From Anaeromyxobacter diazotrophicus (GTDB taxonomy: Bacteria > Myxococcota > Myxococcia > Myxococcales > Anaeromyxobacteraceae): a DNA stretch of 64,000 nucleotides. This document shows, piece after piece, positions 23,977 to 35,821 of the stretch (the stretch's first letter is position 1; each line of letters opens with the position of its first letter). The DNA is taken from NCBI RefSeq assembly GCF_013340205.1, contig NZ_BJTG01000006.1, forward strand, positions 248,001 to 312,000, given 5' to 3'. Both the position numbers and the translations under genes were made by a program. The notes beneath the pieces are model-generated. The model had not been told where the DNA came from and searched no databases. It saw only the letters and a list, made by a program, of their open reading frames with translations.

Positions 23977-24921
23977 ATGGCGCTATACCCCGAGCTGTTC
24001 AAGACCATGGAGCGCGCGCGCTGGAACCTCGCCAGCGACGTGGCGTGGGAGCGGTTCGACCCGGCCGCGCTGAGCGACGACCAGGCGCTGACCGTCAAGA
24101 TGAACGCCATCACCGAGTGGTCCGCGCTCCCGGCCACCGAGATGTTCCTGCGCGACAACCGGCACGACAGCGACTTCTCCGCCTTCATGTCGATCTGGTT
24201 CTACGAGGAGCAGAAGCACGCGCTCGTGCTCATGGAGTACCTGCGGCGGTTCCGCCCCGACCTCCTCCCGAGCGACGAGGAGCTGCACGCGGTGCGCTTC
24301 GAGTTCGACCCCGCCCCGCCGCTCGAGACGCTCATGCTCCACTTCTGCGGCGAGCTGCGCCTGACGCGCTGGTACCGGCGCGCCGCCGCCTGGCACACCG
24401 AGCCCGTCATCCGGCAGATCTACGAGCTCGTCGCGGCCGACGAGGCGCGGCACGGGGGCGCCTATCTCCGCTACATGCAGCGGGCGCTGGCGGCTGACGG
24501 CGCCGCGGCGCGGGCGGCGTTCGCGCGCATCGGCGTGCTCATGGCCAGCGCGGGCCGGGGGGGCAAGCCGCTCCACCCGACCAACCTCCACGTCAACAAG
24601 GGCCTCTTCCCGCGCGACACCGTCCAGAGCCGGCTGCCGGACCCCGCCTGGCTGGAGCGGTGGCTCGACGAGCAGATCCGCTTCGACGCGCGCTGCGAGG
24701 AGCGGGTGGAGCGCGCCATCCTGCGCAGCCTCTCGGCGCTCCTGGGTGAGCACTTCGAGAGCGTCCGCGACCTCAACCGTTACCGGAAGGCCGCCGCGGC
24801 CGAGGCCGCCGCCGGGGACCGAGGCTCACCCGGAGATGGCGACCGCGGCGGCCAGCGCGGCGGTGAGCGCCAGGGCGAGGGCCACGGCGTCGTGGCTGGG
24901 GCCCATCCGCCGCCGGGGTAG
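23977..24921 (+). CDS. Ferritin-like di-iron protein, acyl-ACP desaturase type
   Basis: A 314-residue helical di-iron protein. The iron-binding motifs are FYEEQKHALVL (EExxH, about residue 76) and AADEARHGGAYL (DEARH, about 155), as in soluble stearoyl-ACP desaturases, which introduce a double bond into acyl chains on ACP. Length of the core (about 270) fits the family. A good GGAAGGAGA lies before the ATG. The final 45 residues are Gly/Arg/Asp-rich and unlike the family; they correspond to DNA that also encodes a small protein on the other strand (24826-24984). The substrate is unproven. Confidence 0.82.
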   Translation: MALYPELFKTMERARWNLASDVAWERFDPAALSDDQALTVKMNAITEWSALPATEMFLRDNRHDSDFSAFMSIWFYEEQKHALVLMEYLRRFRPDLLPSDEELHAVRFEFDPAPPLETLMLHFCGELRLTRWYRRAAAWHTEPVIRQIYELVAADEARHGGAYLRYMQRALAADGAAARAAFARIGVLMASAGRGGKPLHPTNLHVNKGLFPRDTVQSRLPDPAWLERWLDEQIRFDARCEERVERAILRSLSALLGEHFESVRDLNRYRKAAAAEAAAGDRGSPGDGDRGGQRGGERQGEGHGVVAGAHPPPG

Positions 24922-24984
24922 CAGCCGGATCACCTGGCCCTGGCCCTGCTCGCGCCCGCTCGGCCCCGCCCGTCTCGAGGACAT
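24826..24984 (-). CDS. Small single-span membrane protein (52 aa)
   Basis: A 52-residue ORF with a basic N-terminus (MSSRRAGPSGRE, then RLLPRRRMGPSHD) and one hydrophobic helix at the C-terminus (AVALALALTAALAAAVAIS). A strong GGAGGAG lies about 6 bases upstream of the ATG. The 3' 96 bases are antisense to the end of the desaturase gene. The charge pattern (positive inside, helix out) is that of a real membrane mini-protein and would not be expected from a random shadow frame. Function unknown. Confidence 0.55.
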   Translation of the reverse strand: MSSRRAGPSGREQGQGQVIRLLPRRRMGPSHDAVALALALTAALAAAVAISG

Positions 24985-25120
24985 GTCGCGCTCCTCCGCT
25001 CGCCCGCGCCGTAGCAGCCCAACCCCGCGGCGGCGCCTTCCGTTCCGTGAGGGGGGACGCGCGAGGCGCGCGGGTGTGAGGGAGCGCGGGTGGCCGGCGG
25101 GTCGAGCGCCGCGAGGGGCG

Positions 25121-26302
25121 TCACGGGGCCTCGACGCGGACCCCGTCGGCCAGCCGGTCGCTGGGGTGGACGATCACCCGGTCGCCCGGCGCGACGCCCT
25201 CCACGATCTCGACCGCCGCCTCGCCCGCGGCGCCGGTCCGGACCGCGCGGAGCCGCGCGCGGCCGGCCTCGACCGCGAAGAGCGCCCAGCCGTCGCGCTG
25301 GCGGAAGAGCGCGGCGGCCGGCACCTGGGTCACGCCCTCGCGGTCGGAGACGATCACCGCCGCGTCGAGCGCGAAGCCGTCGCCGAGCCCTTGCCAGCCC
25401 GGACCCACCGGATCGACGAGGACGTAGACCCGCTGCTCCTCCACCCCGAGCGCCGACACCTTCGTGAACGCCGCCGGCTCCACCCGCCGCACGGTGCCGC
25501 GCAGGGCGCCGTCGCCGCCCCAGTGGCGGACCTCCACCGGCGCGCCCGGCCCGACGCGCACCGCCTCCGAGCTGAGGAGATCCACCCGCGCCTCGAGCCG
25601 CGCCGGATCGCCGAGCTCGAGCAGCGGGGCGCCGGCCGGCAGGGGCGACTCGCTCTCCTGCAGCACGCGCAGGACGCGGCCGGCGGCGGGCGCCCGCACC
25701 TCCACCGGCGCGGCGCCCGGGCCGCCCCCGGCGGCCAGCGCCGCCGCCGCGGCCTCGGTCTCGCCGCGCGCCTGGCGGACGGCGGCCTCCGCCATCTCCA
25801 GCTCGTGCCCGCGCTCGGCGGCCGCGGTCTCCGCCTCCTCCAGCTCGCGGGGCGCGAGCGAGCCCCCGCGGGCGAGCGCCCGGGCGCGCTCCTGCGCCGC
25901 CCGCGCCAGCGCGCCCGCGTGGCGCGCCCGCTCCAGCGTGCGCCCGGCGAGCGCCTCGGCGCCGCGGGCGGCCGCGAGCCGGCCCCGCAGCTCGGCGCGG
26001 GTGCGCGCGTCGAGGGGCGCCGGCGCGGTGGCCACGATGCGCGCCACCACGTCGCCGGCCTGCACGGCGTCCCCGGCCGCCACCGCGAGCCGGAGGAGGT
26101 GGCCCGGGACGGGCGCGGCGACGAGGTACCGCTCCCGCACCCGGGTCCGGCCCGGGCCCTCCACCGTCACCTGCAGGCGGGCGCGGGTGGCCGTGGCGAG
26201 CTCGACCGGCACCGAGGCGGGGCGGAGGGCGAGGGCGAGCGCCGCCGCGCCGCCGGCGGCGGCCAGCGCGGCGATGGCGAGGCGCTTGCGCGGGGCGGTC
26301 AT
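25121..26302 (-). CDS. Periplasmic adaptor (membrane fusion) subunit of an ABC exporter
   Basis: A 393-residue HlyD/MacA-type adaptor. One N-terminal membrane helix (LAIAALAAAGGAAALALALR) is followed by a split biotinyl-lipoyl domain (AAPVPGHLLRLAVAAGDAVQAGDVVARI, then VRAPAAGRVLRVLQ), a long coiled-coil hairpin (about 110-190), and beta-barrel and membrane-proximal domains ending GVAPGDRVIVHPSDRLADG. It bridges the ABC permease to an outer-membrane factor. AAGGAG precedes the ATG. It follows the permease gene after 2 bases. The substrate is unknown. Confidence 0.87.
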   Translation of the reverse strand: MTAPRKRLAIAALAAAGGAAALALALRPASVPVELATATRARLQVTVEGPGRTRVRERYLVAAPVPGHLLRLAVAAGDAVQAGDVVARIVATAPAPLDARTRAELRGRLAAARGAEALAGRTLERARHAGALARAAQERARALARGGSLAPRELEEAETAAAERGHELEMAEAAVRQARGETEAAAAALAAGGGPGAAPVEVRAPAAGRVLRVLQESESPLPAGAPLLELGDPARLEARVDLLSSEAVRVGPGAPVEVRHWGGDGALRGTVRRVEPAAFTKVSALGVEEQRVYVLVDPVGPGWQGLGDGFALDAAVIVSDREGVTQVPAAALFRQRDGWALFAVEAGRARLRAVRTGAAGEAAVEIVEGVAPGDRVIVHPSDRLADGVRVEAP

Positions 26303-26304
26303 GA

Positions 26305-28671
26305 TCACTCCTTCGCCTTCAGCACCGCCACCAGGTCGAGGCGGGCGAGCCAGCGCCGGGCGTGGAGCGCGACCGCGCCCGCCGCGGCGAGCACCACCAG
26401 CGCGGCCGCGGCGCAGTTGCCGCGGGTGACGAGCGCCGGGAGCCGCATGAGCTCCGAGGCGGTGGCGCGCGCGGTCAGCCCCACGAACCCGGCGCCCACC
26501 AGCCACCCCAGCGGCACCGCCAGGAGGAGCTGCGCGCCGACCGCGCCGGCCACCACCCGCCAGGTCTCGCCCACCGTGAACCCGACCACGCGCAGGGTCG
26601 CGAGCTCGCGCTCGCGCTCGGCCAGCGCGACGCGGGCGGCGTTGTAGACGACGCCCGCGGCGATGACGACCGCGAAGAAGCCGAGGAGGGTGGTGAACCA
26701 GAGGAGGCTGTCGTCGATCATCTTCGCGAGCGAGGCCAGCGTCGGCCCGCGCAGCGCGACCGAGGCCACCCGCGGCGCCGCGCGGAGGCGGGCGAGCAGC
26801 GCGTCCTGCCGGGCCGGATCGATCGCCAGCCACGCGCCGGTCACGAGCTCGCCGTCGCCCGCGAGCCGCGCCAGGGCCGGGGCCGCCAGCGTCGCCTGCA
26901 CGCCCAGGAGGTCGTCCACCGTCGCCGCCACCGGCAGGTCGGCGGCGGCGCGGGTGCCCTCGAGCAGCTCGACCCGCAGCGCGTCGCCCGGCGCGACGCC
27001 GAGCGTCTCCGCCAGGCGCAGGCTGAGGAGGAGGCCGCGCGGCGGCACCGGGACCGCCCGACCGCCGCCGTCGACGACACGGTGCAGGCTGGCGCCCGGC
27101 GCGAGCCCGACCAGCGCGGTGCGGTAGGAGCGGTGGCCGGCGCGGAGCGAGACCGGGACCGCCCGCCACCCCTCCGCGGCCGTCACCCCGGGCAGCGCGC
27201 GCAGCTCCCGCAGCGCGTCCGCCGAGCGGACCACCTGCGTGAAGCCCACGGTCACGTCCTCGCGCGCCGCGACGTCGAACTGCTGGGTGACGAGGAGGTG
27301 GGTCGCGTCCCGCATGAACGAGGCCACCACCATCACGCCCACCGCGGTCGCCATCCCCGCGCAGGAGAGCGCCGTCCGGAGCGGCCGCCGGCCGAGGTCG
27401 CGCAGCACCATCCGCCCGGCCGGCGAGAGGTGGCGCCCGAGGCCGAGCCGCTCGAGCGCGCTCGGCCGGTAGGTGGGGGGCGCCTCCGGGCGCATCGCCG
27501 CGGCGGGCGGGAGCCGGGCGGCCCTGCGGATGGCCCCGGCCGCCCCGGCCAGCGCCGCCGCGAGCGCGAGCGCGGTGGCGAGGGCGACGACGTCGAGGTC
27601 GAGGGTGTAGCGGAGCGCCGGGAAGCGGTAGTAGCGGGCGTAGACCCGGGCCAGGCCCGCGCCCATGAGGAAGCCGCCGGCGCTCCCGGCGGCCGCGCCC
27701 GGCAGCACCGTGAGCAGCGGGAAGCCGGCGTAGTGGAGCGCCAGGCGGAGGTCCCCGTAGCCGAGCGCCTTGAGCGTGCCGAGGTGCGTCCGCTGCAGGG
27801 CGACCAGGCGCGACAGCGCCACCCCCACCAGGAACGCCGCGACGCCGAGGAAGATGGCGGGGATGAGCGTCGCCAGGGCGCGCAGCTGGGCGATCTCGTC
27901 GCTCACGTAGCGGTGGGACGGGTGGCGGGCGCGCTCGTAGGCTCCCTGCCCGCCCCAGGGCGCGAGGAGCCGGTCGAGCCCCGCGAGGACGGGCCCGGAC
28001 GGCGCGCCCGGCGCGAGGCGGACGGCGATCGAGCTGAAGGCGTCCTTCAGGTCGAGCGCGGTCGCGAGCGGGGTCCGGGCCATCCACAGGACGCCGAAGT
28101 GACGGTCGTCGGGGACGAACGCGCCGGGCGCGAGGACGAAGAGGTGCTCCGGCGACAGCGCGACGCCGACCACGGTGAGCGCCTGCCGGCGGCCGTTGAT
28201 GACGGCGACGAGGCGGGCCCCCTGCGCGAGGTGGTTCGCCTGGGCGAAGCTCTCGCTCACCAGGACCTCGCCGGCGCGGTCCGGGGCGAGGGAGCGCCCG
28301 CTGCGCAGGTGCAGCCGCGAGAGCCGCGGCGCGCCGTCGTCGGGGAGGGAGGTGAGGAGCGCGCTCGCGGGCTCGCCGAGCCCGGGGACCTCCAGCGTGA
28401 CCTGCGCCCCGACGCGCGTCTCCACCTCGGCCACGCCCGGGAGGAGGGCGGCACGCCGCGCCACCGGCTCGGGCGCCCGGCGGCACTCGGCGAAGACGTG
28501 CGGGAACGCGTAGCCCGCGTAGTAGGCCGCCTGCGCCCGCTCCAGGGCGCGCCAGGTCCCCATCGCCCCGACGAAGGTGGCGACGGCGCAGGCGACGAGC
28601 AGGGCGATCGCCAGCAGCTGGCCGCGCGCGCCCCACAGCTCGCGCAGCAGCTTGCGCCGGAGCGCCTTCAC
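26305..28671 (-). CDS. ABC transporter permease with two FtsX-like domains
   Basis: A 788-residue membrane protein with an N-terminal helix ([19 protein letters not shown]), a large periplasmic domain, a first FtsX core (about 270-420), a second periplasmic part, and a second FtsX core (about 660-785, containing [32 protein letters not shown]). This is the duplicated-FtsX layout of MacB/LolCE-superfamily exporters. Its GTG start overlaps the stop of the ATPase gene (GTGA), so the earlier in-frame start codons inside that gene are rejected. Confidence 0.88.
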   Translation of the reverse strand: MKALRRKLLRELWGARGQLLAIALLVACAVATFVGAMGTWRALERAQAAYYAGYAFPHVFAECRRAPEPVARRAALLPGVAEVETRVGAQVTLEVPGLGEPASALLTSLPDDGAPRLSRLHLRSGRSLAPDRAGEVLVSESFAQANHLAQGARLVAVINGRRQALTVVGVALSPEHLFVLAPGAFVPDDRHFGVLWMARTPLATALDLKDAFSSIAVRLAPGAPSGPVLAGLDRLLAPWGGQGAYERARHPSHRYVSDEIAQLRALATLIPAIFLGVAAFLVGVALSRLVALQRTHLGTLKALGYGDLRLALHYAGFPLLTVLPGAAAGSAGGFLMGAGLARVYARYYRFPALRYTLDLDVVALATALALAAALAGAAGAIRRAARLPPAAAMRPEAPPTYRPSALERLGLGRHLSPAGRMVLRDLGRRPLRTALSCAGMATAVGVMVVASFMRDATHLLVTQQFDVAAREDVTVGFTQVVRSADALRELRALPGVTAAEGWRAVPVSLRAGHRSYRTALVGLAPGASLHRVVDGGGRAVPVPPRGLLLSLRLAETLGVAPGDALRVELLEGTRAAADLPVAATVDDLLGVQATLAAPALARLAGDGELVTGAWLAIDPARQDALLARLRAAPRVASVALRGPTLASLAKMIDDSLLWFTTLLGFFAVVIAAGVVYNAARVALAERERELATLRVVGFTVGETWRVVAGAVGAQLLLAVPLGWLVGAGFVGLTARATASELMRLPALVTRGNCAAAALVVLAAAGAVALHARRWLARLDLVAVLKAKE

Positions 28672-29387
28672 CAGGCGATCTCCCGCGGGGAGCGGCGCGA
28701 GGCGTTCCGCGACTCCCGGGCCACGCGCCCGTCGGCCATCCGGACCACGCGGTCGGCGCACTCCGCGATGGCCGCGTTGTGGGTGATGACGAGCACGATG
28801 GTGCCGAGCTCCCGGTTCACGCGCTCGAGCACCTCCAGCACCGCCCGCCCGGTGGCCGCGTCCAGCGCGCCGGTGGGCTCGTCGCAGAGGAGGACGTCCG
28901 GGCGCTTCGCCACCGCCCGCGCGATGGCGACGCGCTGCTGCTCGCCCCCCGAGAGCTGGGAGGGGAAGTGGTCGAGGCGGTGCGAGAGCCCCACCCGGTC
29001 GAGCGCGTCCTCGGGCGCGAGCGGGCGCGGCGCGATCTCGGAGGCGAGCGCGACGTTCTCGCGCGCGGTGAGGCTGGGGATGAGGTTGTAGAACTGGAAG
29101 ACGAACCCGACGTGGTCGCGGCGGTAGGCGGTCAGGCGCCGCTCGTCCGGCGCCGCCAGGTCGTGGTCCCGGTAGCGGACGAGCCCCGAGGTGGGGACGT
29201 CCAGGCCGCCGAGGACGTTGAGCAGGGTCGACTTGCCCGACCCGGACGGCCCCAGGATGACCACGTACTCGCCGTCCCAGACGCGCAGGTCCACCCCCTG
29301 CAGCGCCGGGACCTCGACCTCGCCCATGCGGTAGGTCTTCGTGAGCGCGCGCGCCTCGAAGGCGGGCCGCCCCACCTCGCGCGACAT
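28668..29387 (-). CDS. ABC transporter ATP-binding protein (LolD/MacB type)
   Basis: A 239-residue ATPase: Walker [10 protein letters not shown] (46-54), Q-loop [17 protein letters not shown], signature [14 protein letters not shown] (about 145), Walker [13 protein letters not shown], and H-loop VITHN. The LDVPTSG and FQFYNL forms are those of the MacB/LolD group, which power lipid, lipoprotein or toxin export. It is the first gene of the three-gene exporter operon. Confidence 0.92.
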   Translation of the reverse strand: MSREVGRPAFEARALTKTYRMGEVEVPALQGVDLRVWDGEYVVILGPSGSGKSTLLNVLGGLDVPTSGLVRYRDHDLAAPDERRLTAYRRDHVGFVFQFYNLIPSLTARENVALASEIAPRPLAPEDALDRVGLSHRLDHFPSQLSGGEQQRVAIARAVAKRPDVLLCDEPTGALDAATGRAVLEVLERVNRELGTIVLVITHNAAIAECADRVVRMADGRVARESRNASRRSPREIAW

Positions 29388-29484
29388 GACCGCCCGATGA
29401 TGGGCGCTCGGGCCGCGGCTGTGCGCCGGCGTGAGGGGGTGCCCCGAGCGGGCGGCCGGGCCGGACGCCCGTCCGGTCCTCCGG

Positions 29485-32061
29485 TCACTCCGGGGACAGC
29501 AGGTAGCAGCTCGCCTCCTGCCGGACGCAGCTCGCGTCGAGCCACAGCGTCCGCGCGTCGCCGGGGAGCGGGAAGTCGATCACGCGCACCACCTCCGCCA
29601 GCCGCGCGTCGTCGGGGAGGAGCTCGGGGAGGCGGTTCGGCGCGGCGAGGAGGCGCTCGCGCTCGAAGGCGTGCCCGACGTAGGTCGGGTACACCGCCAG
29701 GTAGAGGATGTTCTCCTCGACGAGGTCGTTGAAGAAGTGCGAGCCGAGCGAGACGTCGGGGATGACCTGCCCGAGCTGCATCACCTCGCACACCGCCGAG
29801 GCGCGCTGGATCTCGGCGAGCGACACCGGCACGCCGAGCGAGGGGGTGGTGGTGCCCCAGCGCCCCGGCCCGACGAGCAGCAGCCGCAGCTCGCCGGCGG
29901 GCGCGAGGCGCGTGGCCCGGCCCACGACCCGGCCCACCTCGTGGCGCTCCTGGGTCGCCAGCGCGGCGTAGGCCTCGGGGTCGACGAACACGACGCGGTC
30001 GACCGGGGTGTGCGTGCTCTGCCCCACGACCGGGCCGCGGCTCTGGAGGAGGAGCGCGCCGGGCGCGAGCTGCCGCGGCATCGGGGCGGCGCCGCCGCCC
30101 TCGCGCACCTGGAGCGGCCGGCACTGCACCACGTTGAGCCGGAGCTGGCCGTCGCGGCCGAAGTTCCCGGTGAACTCGACGTCGACCGGCGTCCCGTAGG
30201 CGTCGCGCAGCGCGGCCAGGATCTCCCGCATCTCCTCGGGGAACGGCGTCCCCCACAGCAGCTCCTCGAAGGTCAGCACCCAGCCGCCGCCGCGCTGGCG
30301 CGCGGTGGCGAGCAGCCGGACCGGCAGCCCGGGGCTGTACCGGATCACCTCGTCCACGCCGAGGGAGGTGAGCCGGCGCGCCTCGAGGTCGAGGACGTCG
30401 ACGCGCCGCTGCGCGTACTCGGTCACCTCGTCGAGGCTGGTCTCGGGCCGCAGCGAGGGGGCGTTGAGGGCCACGATGCGGGTGTAGTCGTCGTCGGCGC
30501 GCTCCACGGCGCGGGTCCCGAGCCCGAACACGAGCCGCACGACCCCGGCCTGCGGGTCGATCCGCTCGTCCCAGACGTACGGGTTGTAGGAGAGGGCCAC
30601 CCCGGCGAGCTGCGGGTAGAACATCGCGCCGTGGAGCCCCCCCGAGACGCGCTGGACCAGGACCGCCATCTGCTCGTCCCGGTCGAGCAGGCCGCGCCGC
30701 TCGCGGTAGCGGAGCGCCTCCTCGCTCATGCTGCTCGCGTAGACGGTCCGGATCGCGGAGAGCACGGCCTCGAGCCGCTCCGCGGGCGACCCCTGGTTCG
30801 GGCAGAAGACGCTCTCGTACTTCCCGGTGAACGCGTTGCCGAACCCGTCCTCGAGCAGCGAGCTCGAGCGCACGATGATGGGCGACTGCCCGTAGTGCTC
30901 GAGCATGGCCACGAGCTGCTGCACCACGAAGTCGGGGAAGGTGCCGGCGAGCACCCGCGCGCGCGCCGCGGCGGCCACCTCGAGGAAGGGGCCCCCGCCG
31001 CGCAGCTCGCGGCGGGCGCGCCAGCAGCCGTTCCGCACGAGGTAGCTGTAGAACACGTCCGAGCCGATGAACCAGGAGTCGTGCGGCTCGAGCCGGGTGC
31101 TCCAGCGCGGGTGGGCGCGGGCCAGGATCGCCCGCGCCACCAGCATGCCGGCCGCCTTCCCGCCCACGAGCCCGGTCCCGATCATGCGCCGCTGGACGGC
31201 GAGCAGGTCGCCGAGCTCGAGCGAGCGGCCGGCCAGCTCGGCGAACCGGTCGTCGCGGGTGAGCACCATCCGGAGCAGCGCCTGGAACGCGAGCTGCTCG
31301 TCCTTCCAGGGGCGGGCGCCGGCGCGGCACGCCTCGCGGAGCTCGCGCGCCTCGCGGAAGCGCCGGTCCCAGACGTCGAGGCGCCCCAGCCCGGCCGGCG
31401 GCCGATCGGCCACGTCCGCCAGCTCCGCGCTCTCGGTGAGGGCGCGGAGGTCGTCGCCCTCCCAGGCGTGCGGCAGGTACAGGGTGGGCGTGTGGCGCCC
31501 CTCGACCCTGAGCGGCTGGACGTAGAGCCCGCGGCGCCGCCGGAACACGTCCACCAGGACCTGGGTGGTGTTGCGGATGGCGTCGATCGCCTGGGTGGCG
31601 TGCTGGTCGCGCAGCAGCCCGAAGCAGGTCACGGTCGCGAGCTCGTACAGGTACGGGCACGTGACCATGAAGAAGTTGCCCAGCATGAGGTCGCTGTACC
31701 AGTCGGCGGCCAGATCCGAGAGGCAGTCGAAGACGTGGAACGCGCCCGGTCCGGCCTCCGCGATGGCGCGGTGGATGGCGGCGGTGAAGCTCTCGAAGCC
31801 GATCGCCGGCGAGAGCCGCTCGACGCGGACGCCGGCGCCCTCCTCGACCAGCGGCGCGTGGCGGGCGAAGCGGAAGTAGACGAGGCGGCGGCCCTGCGCG
31901 AGCGCGCGCGCCACGAACGGCCGGGCGAGGAGCGCGTAGTCGTCGGTGGACTCCACCTGGAAGACGACGTTGTCGCCCGCCCGCAGCCCGCCGAGCACGC
32001 CGTCGAGCGCGGGCAGCCCGGTGCTGGGGGCGGCGGGATCCGCGCCGGAGGGCGAGGTCAT
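29485..32061 (-). CDS. KaiC-like domain fused to a PEP/pyruvate-binding (PPDK-N) domain
   Basis: An 858-residue soluble protein. Residues about 10-190 look like a RecA/KaiC-type fold ([24 protein letters not shown], then [14 protein letters not shown] and [18 protein letters not shown]), but the P-loop Gly-Lys-Thr/Ser is missing, so it may not hydrolyse ATP. Residues about 290-660 match the ATP-grasp PEP/pyruvate-binding domain ([46 protein letters not shown]). The phospho-histidine and PEP/TIM-barrel domains of PEP synthase and PPDK are absent. A C-terminal domain of about 150 residues is unassigned. The ATG at 32061 is a choice; GTG codons at 32100 and 32139 are alternatives. Role unknown. 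Confidence 0.75.
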   Translation of the reverse strand: MTSPSGADPAAPSTGLPALDGVLGGLRAGDNVVFQVESTDDYALLARPFVARALAQGRRLVYFRFARHAPLVEEGAGVRVERLSPAIGFESFTAAIHRAIAEAGPGAFHVFDCLSDLAADWYSDLMLGNFFMVTCPYLYELATVTCFGLLRDQHATQAIDAIRNTTQVLVDVFRRRRGLYVQPLRVEGRHTPTLYLPHAWEGDDLRALTESAELADVADRPPAGLGRLDVWDRRFREARELREACRAGARPWKDEQLAFQALLRMVLTRDDRFAELAGRSLELGDLLAVQRRMIGTGLVGGKAAGMLVARAILARAHPRWSTRLEPHDSWFIGSDVFYSYLVRNGCWRARRELRGGGPFLEVAAAARARVLAGTFPDFVVQQLVAMLEHYGQSPIIVRSSSLLEDGFGNAFTGKYESVFCPNQGSPAERLEAVLSAIRTVYASSMSEEALRYRERRGLLDRDEQMAVLVQRVSGGLHGAMFYPQLAGVALSYNPYVWDERIDPQAGVVRLVFGLGTRAVERADDDYTRIVALNAPSLRPETSLDEVTEYAQRRVDVLDLEARRLTSLGVDEVIRYSPGLPVRLLATARQRGGGWVLTFEELLWGTPFPEEMREILAALRDAYGTPVDVEFTGNFGRDGQLRLNVVQCRPLQVREGGGAAPMPRQLAPGALLLQSRGPVVGQSTHTPVDRVVFVDPEAYAALATQERHEVGRVVGRATRLAPAGELRLLLVGPGRWGTTTPSLGVPVSLAEIQRASAVCEVMQLGQVIPDVSLGSHFFNDLVEENILYLAVYPTYVGHAFERERLLAAPNRLPELLPDDARLAEVVRVIDFPLPGDARTLWLDASCVRQEASCYLLSPE

Positions 32062-32094
32062 CGCGCTGGACGGTTGTGGGGAAGCAGGCGCTTC

Positions 32095-33509
<1,415 letters not shown>

Positions 33510-33530
33510 CGGGCGCGGACCGGGCGCACG

Positions 33531-33564
33531 CCCCCTCTCCTCCGCGGTCCGGGTGGAGAGGGGG
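33531..33564 (+). terminator. Hairpin downstream of gdhA
   Basis: A perfect 10-base-pair stem (CCCCCTCTCC at 33531-33540, complement at 33555-33564) with a 14-base loop starts 22 bases after the gdhA stop. It lacks a T-tract. The rest of the gap to 33719 shows no clear signal. Confidence 0.4.
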
Positions 33565-33719
33565 ACACCCCGGGGCGCGGGTCTCTGCGACCCGCCCTGG
33601 TCGGGAGCAAGCCACCCGGGCGATCGAAAAAGTCCGCGCGGCGTCGCGGGTGACCGGCGGCACATCGGCTGCAGAGCGGGCGCGCGCCGTCCGTTCCCCC
33701 GACTGCCGGAGCCGCGCCC

Positions 33720-35807
33720 ATGCACCTCGATCTCACCCTCAAGACCAAGGTCGGCGCGGCGTTCGCGCTGGCCTTCGCGCTCGCCGTGGCCGTCGGGGCG
33801 GTGGCGCTCCTCGCCACCCGCGACCTCCGCGATCGCCTGGTGGACGTGGCGGAGCGCGACGTCGCCTCGGCCACGGCGGTGGGGGCCTTCTCGGAGGCGC
33901 ACACGGCCGTCATGCGCCGCCTGAACGGCTTCGCGCTGGGGGTGGATCTGACCCTGGCACAGCGGGCGAACGCGTACGACAAGACCGACGAGGCGGCGCG
34001 CCGCTACGACGAGGCCGCCGAGCGCTACCGCGCGATCCCGCACGGCCCCGCCGTGCAGGCGGCGTGGAGGGCGCTCGAGGCGAGCGACCGCGCCTTCCGG
34101 CGCAGCGCCCAGGACGCGCTGCAGGCGGCGCGGGAGCGCGACCGGGCGGCGGCGGCGGGCGCGACGCCCGAGGCGACCCGGGCCGCGGACGCGCGGGTGC
34201 GGGCGCTGTGGGAGCGCGCCTCGGAAGAGGTGAAGGGCGCCGACCGCGATCTGCAGCAGCTGAGCGCCGCGCAGGTCGCCGAGACGGCCGCGCACGTGGA
34301 GGACGGCCGGCGGGCCGCCGCGGGCGCGGTCGCGGCCGCGGTGGCGCTGCTCGCCGCCGCGGGCGCCCTGCTCCTCGGCCTGGGCTGGGGGGTCGCGCGC
34401 GCGGTCGGACGGAGCGTGCGGGTGCTCGCCCTGGAGGCCGAGCGGCTGTCCGGGGCGGTGGGGCGGGGCTCGCTCGACGAGCGAGGCGCGCCCGCGCTGG
34501 TCGCGCCCGAGTTCCGGCCGGTCGTCACGGGCCTGAACGGGATCATGGACGCGTTCCTCGAGCCCATCCGGCGGTCGAACGGGCTCGTCGAGGAGCTCGC
34601 CGACGGCCGCGTCCCGCCCGTCATCGAGGCGCGGTACGCGGGCGAGTTCGAGGCGGTGAAGCAGCGTTGGAACGCGCTCTTCGAGGCCACCCGGCGCCGC
34701 ACGGACGACGTCGCCAAGCTCCTCGCGGCGGCGCGCGAGGGCCGGCTCGACGTGCGCGTCGACGCCTCCGGATACCGCGGCTACAACGGCAAGACCGTGG
34801 AGGACCTGAACGCCGTCCTCGACACCATCGACGCGCCGCTGGTCGAGGCGACCGCCGTGCTGGAGCGGCTCGCCGAGCGCGACCTCACGGCCCGGATGCA
34901 GGGCGCCTACCCGGGCGACTACGGCCGCATCAAGGCGGCGGTGAACGCGACGGCGCAGGCGCTGCAGGACGCGCTGGCGCGCGTGGCCACCACCACCGCC
35001 GGGGTGTCGGCAGCCTCGGCCCAGATCGCGGCCTCCAGCCAGGCGGTCGCGGCGGGCGCCTCCGAGCAGGCCGCCTCGCTCGAGGAGACCTCGAGCCAGC
35101 TCGAGGCGATGGCGGCGGCGGTGAAGAGCTCGGCCGGGAGCGCCCAGCAGGCGAGCGCGCTGGCGCAGGCGGCGCGCGGGATGGCGGGGGAGGGCGCCAC
35201 GGCCATGGAGCAGATGGCGAGCGCGATGGCCAGGATCCGCGCCTCGGCCGAGGGCACCTCGCAGATCATCAAGGACATCAACGAGATCGCCTTCCAGACC
35301 AACCTGCTCGCGCTCAACGCGGCGGTGGAGGCGGCGCGCGCCGGCGAGGCGGGCCGCGGGTTCGCGGTGGTCGCGGAGGAGGTCCGCTCGCTGGCGCTGC
35401 GGAGCAAGGAGGCGGCCACCAAGACGGAGGAGCTGATCCGCGACTCGGTCCGGCAGACCGGCGAAGGCGACGCGACCGCCCGGGCGGTCGCGCGGAAGCT
35501 CGGGGAGATCACGGGCAGCGTGGCCCAGGTGACCGACCTCGTGACGGAGATCGCCGCCTCCTCGCGCGAGCAGTCGTCGGGGATCGAGCAGGTGGCCCGC
35601 GCGGTGGAGCAGATGAACGCGGTGACGCAGCAGAACGCCTCGAGCTCGGAGCAGTCCTCGGCCGCGGCGCTCCAGCTCTCCGGGCAGTCGGACGAGCTCT
35701 CGGCGCTGGTCGGCGGGTTCCGGCTGGAGGCCGGCGGCCGGCTGGCGCGGCCCGAGGCGGCCCGGGCGCGGTCCAGCGCGCTCGCCCGCGCGGGGGCGAG
35801 CGCGTAG
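33720..35807 (+). CDS. Methyl-accepting chemotaxis protein
   Basis: A 695-residue receptor. Two membrane helices (about 10-32 and 198-225) bracket a helical periplasmic sensor domain. After the second helix come one or more HAMP-like units (about 225-430, including [21 protein letters not shown]), then a long signalling domain with the conserved tip ([22 protein letters not shown], about 520). The tip binds CheA/CheW. There is no C-terminal NWETF-type CheR/CheB tether. No other chemotaxis genes are adjacent. The ligand cannot be inferred. Confidence 0.92.
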   Translation: MHLDLTLKTKVGAAFALAFALAVAVGAVALLATRDLRDRLVDVAERDVASATAVGAFSEAHTAVMRRLNGFALGVDLTLAQRANAYDKTDEAARRYDEAAERYRAIPHGPAVQAAWRALEASDRAFRRSAQDALQAARERDRAAAAGATPEATRAADARVRALWERASEEVKGADRDLQQLSAAQVAETAAHVEDGRRAAAGAVAAAVALLAAAGALLLGLGWGVARAVGRSVRVLALEAERLSGAVGRGSLDERGAPALVAPEFRPVVTGLNGIMDAFLEPIRRSNGLVEELADGRVPPVIEARYAGEFEAVKQRWNALFEATRRRTDDVAKLLAAAREGRLDVRVDASGYRGYNGKTVEDLNAVLDTIDAPLVEATAVLERLAERDLTARMQGAYPGDYGRIKAAVNATAQALQDALARVATTTAGVSAASAQIAASSQAVAAGASEQAASLEETSSQLEAMAAAVKSSAGSAQQASALAQAARGMAGEGATAMEQMASAMARIRASAEGTSQIIKDINEIAFQTNLLALNAAVEAARAGEAGRGFAVVAEEVRSLALRSKEAATKTEELIRDSVRQTGEGDATARAVARKLGEITGSVAQVTDLVTEIAASSREQSSGIEQVARAVEQMNAVTQQNASSSEQSSAAALQLSGQSDELSALVGGFRLEAGGRLARPEAARARSSALARAGASA

Positions 35808-35821
35808 GCCCGGCCCTCGCG

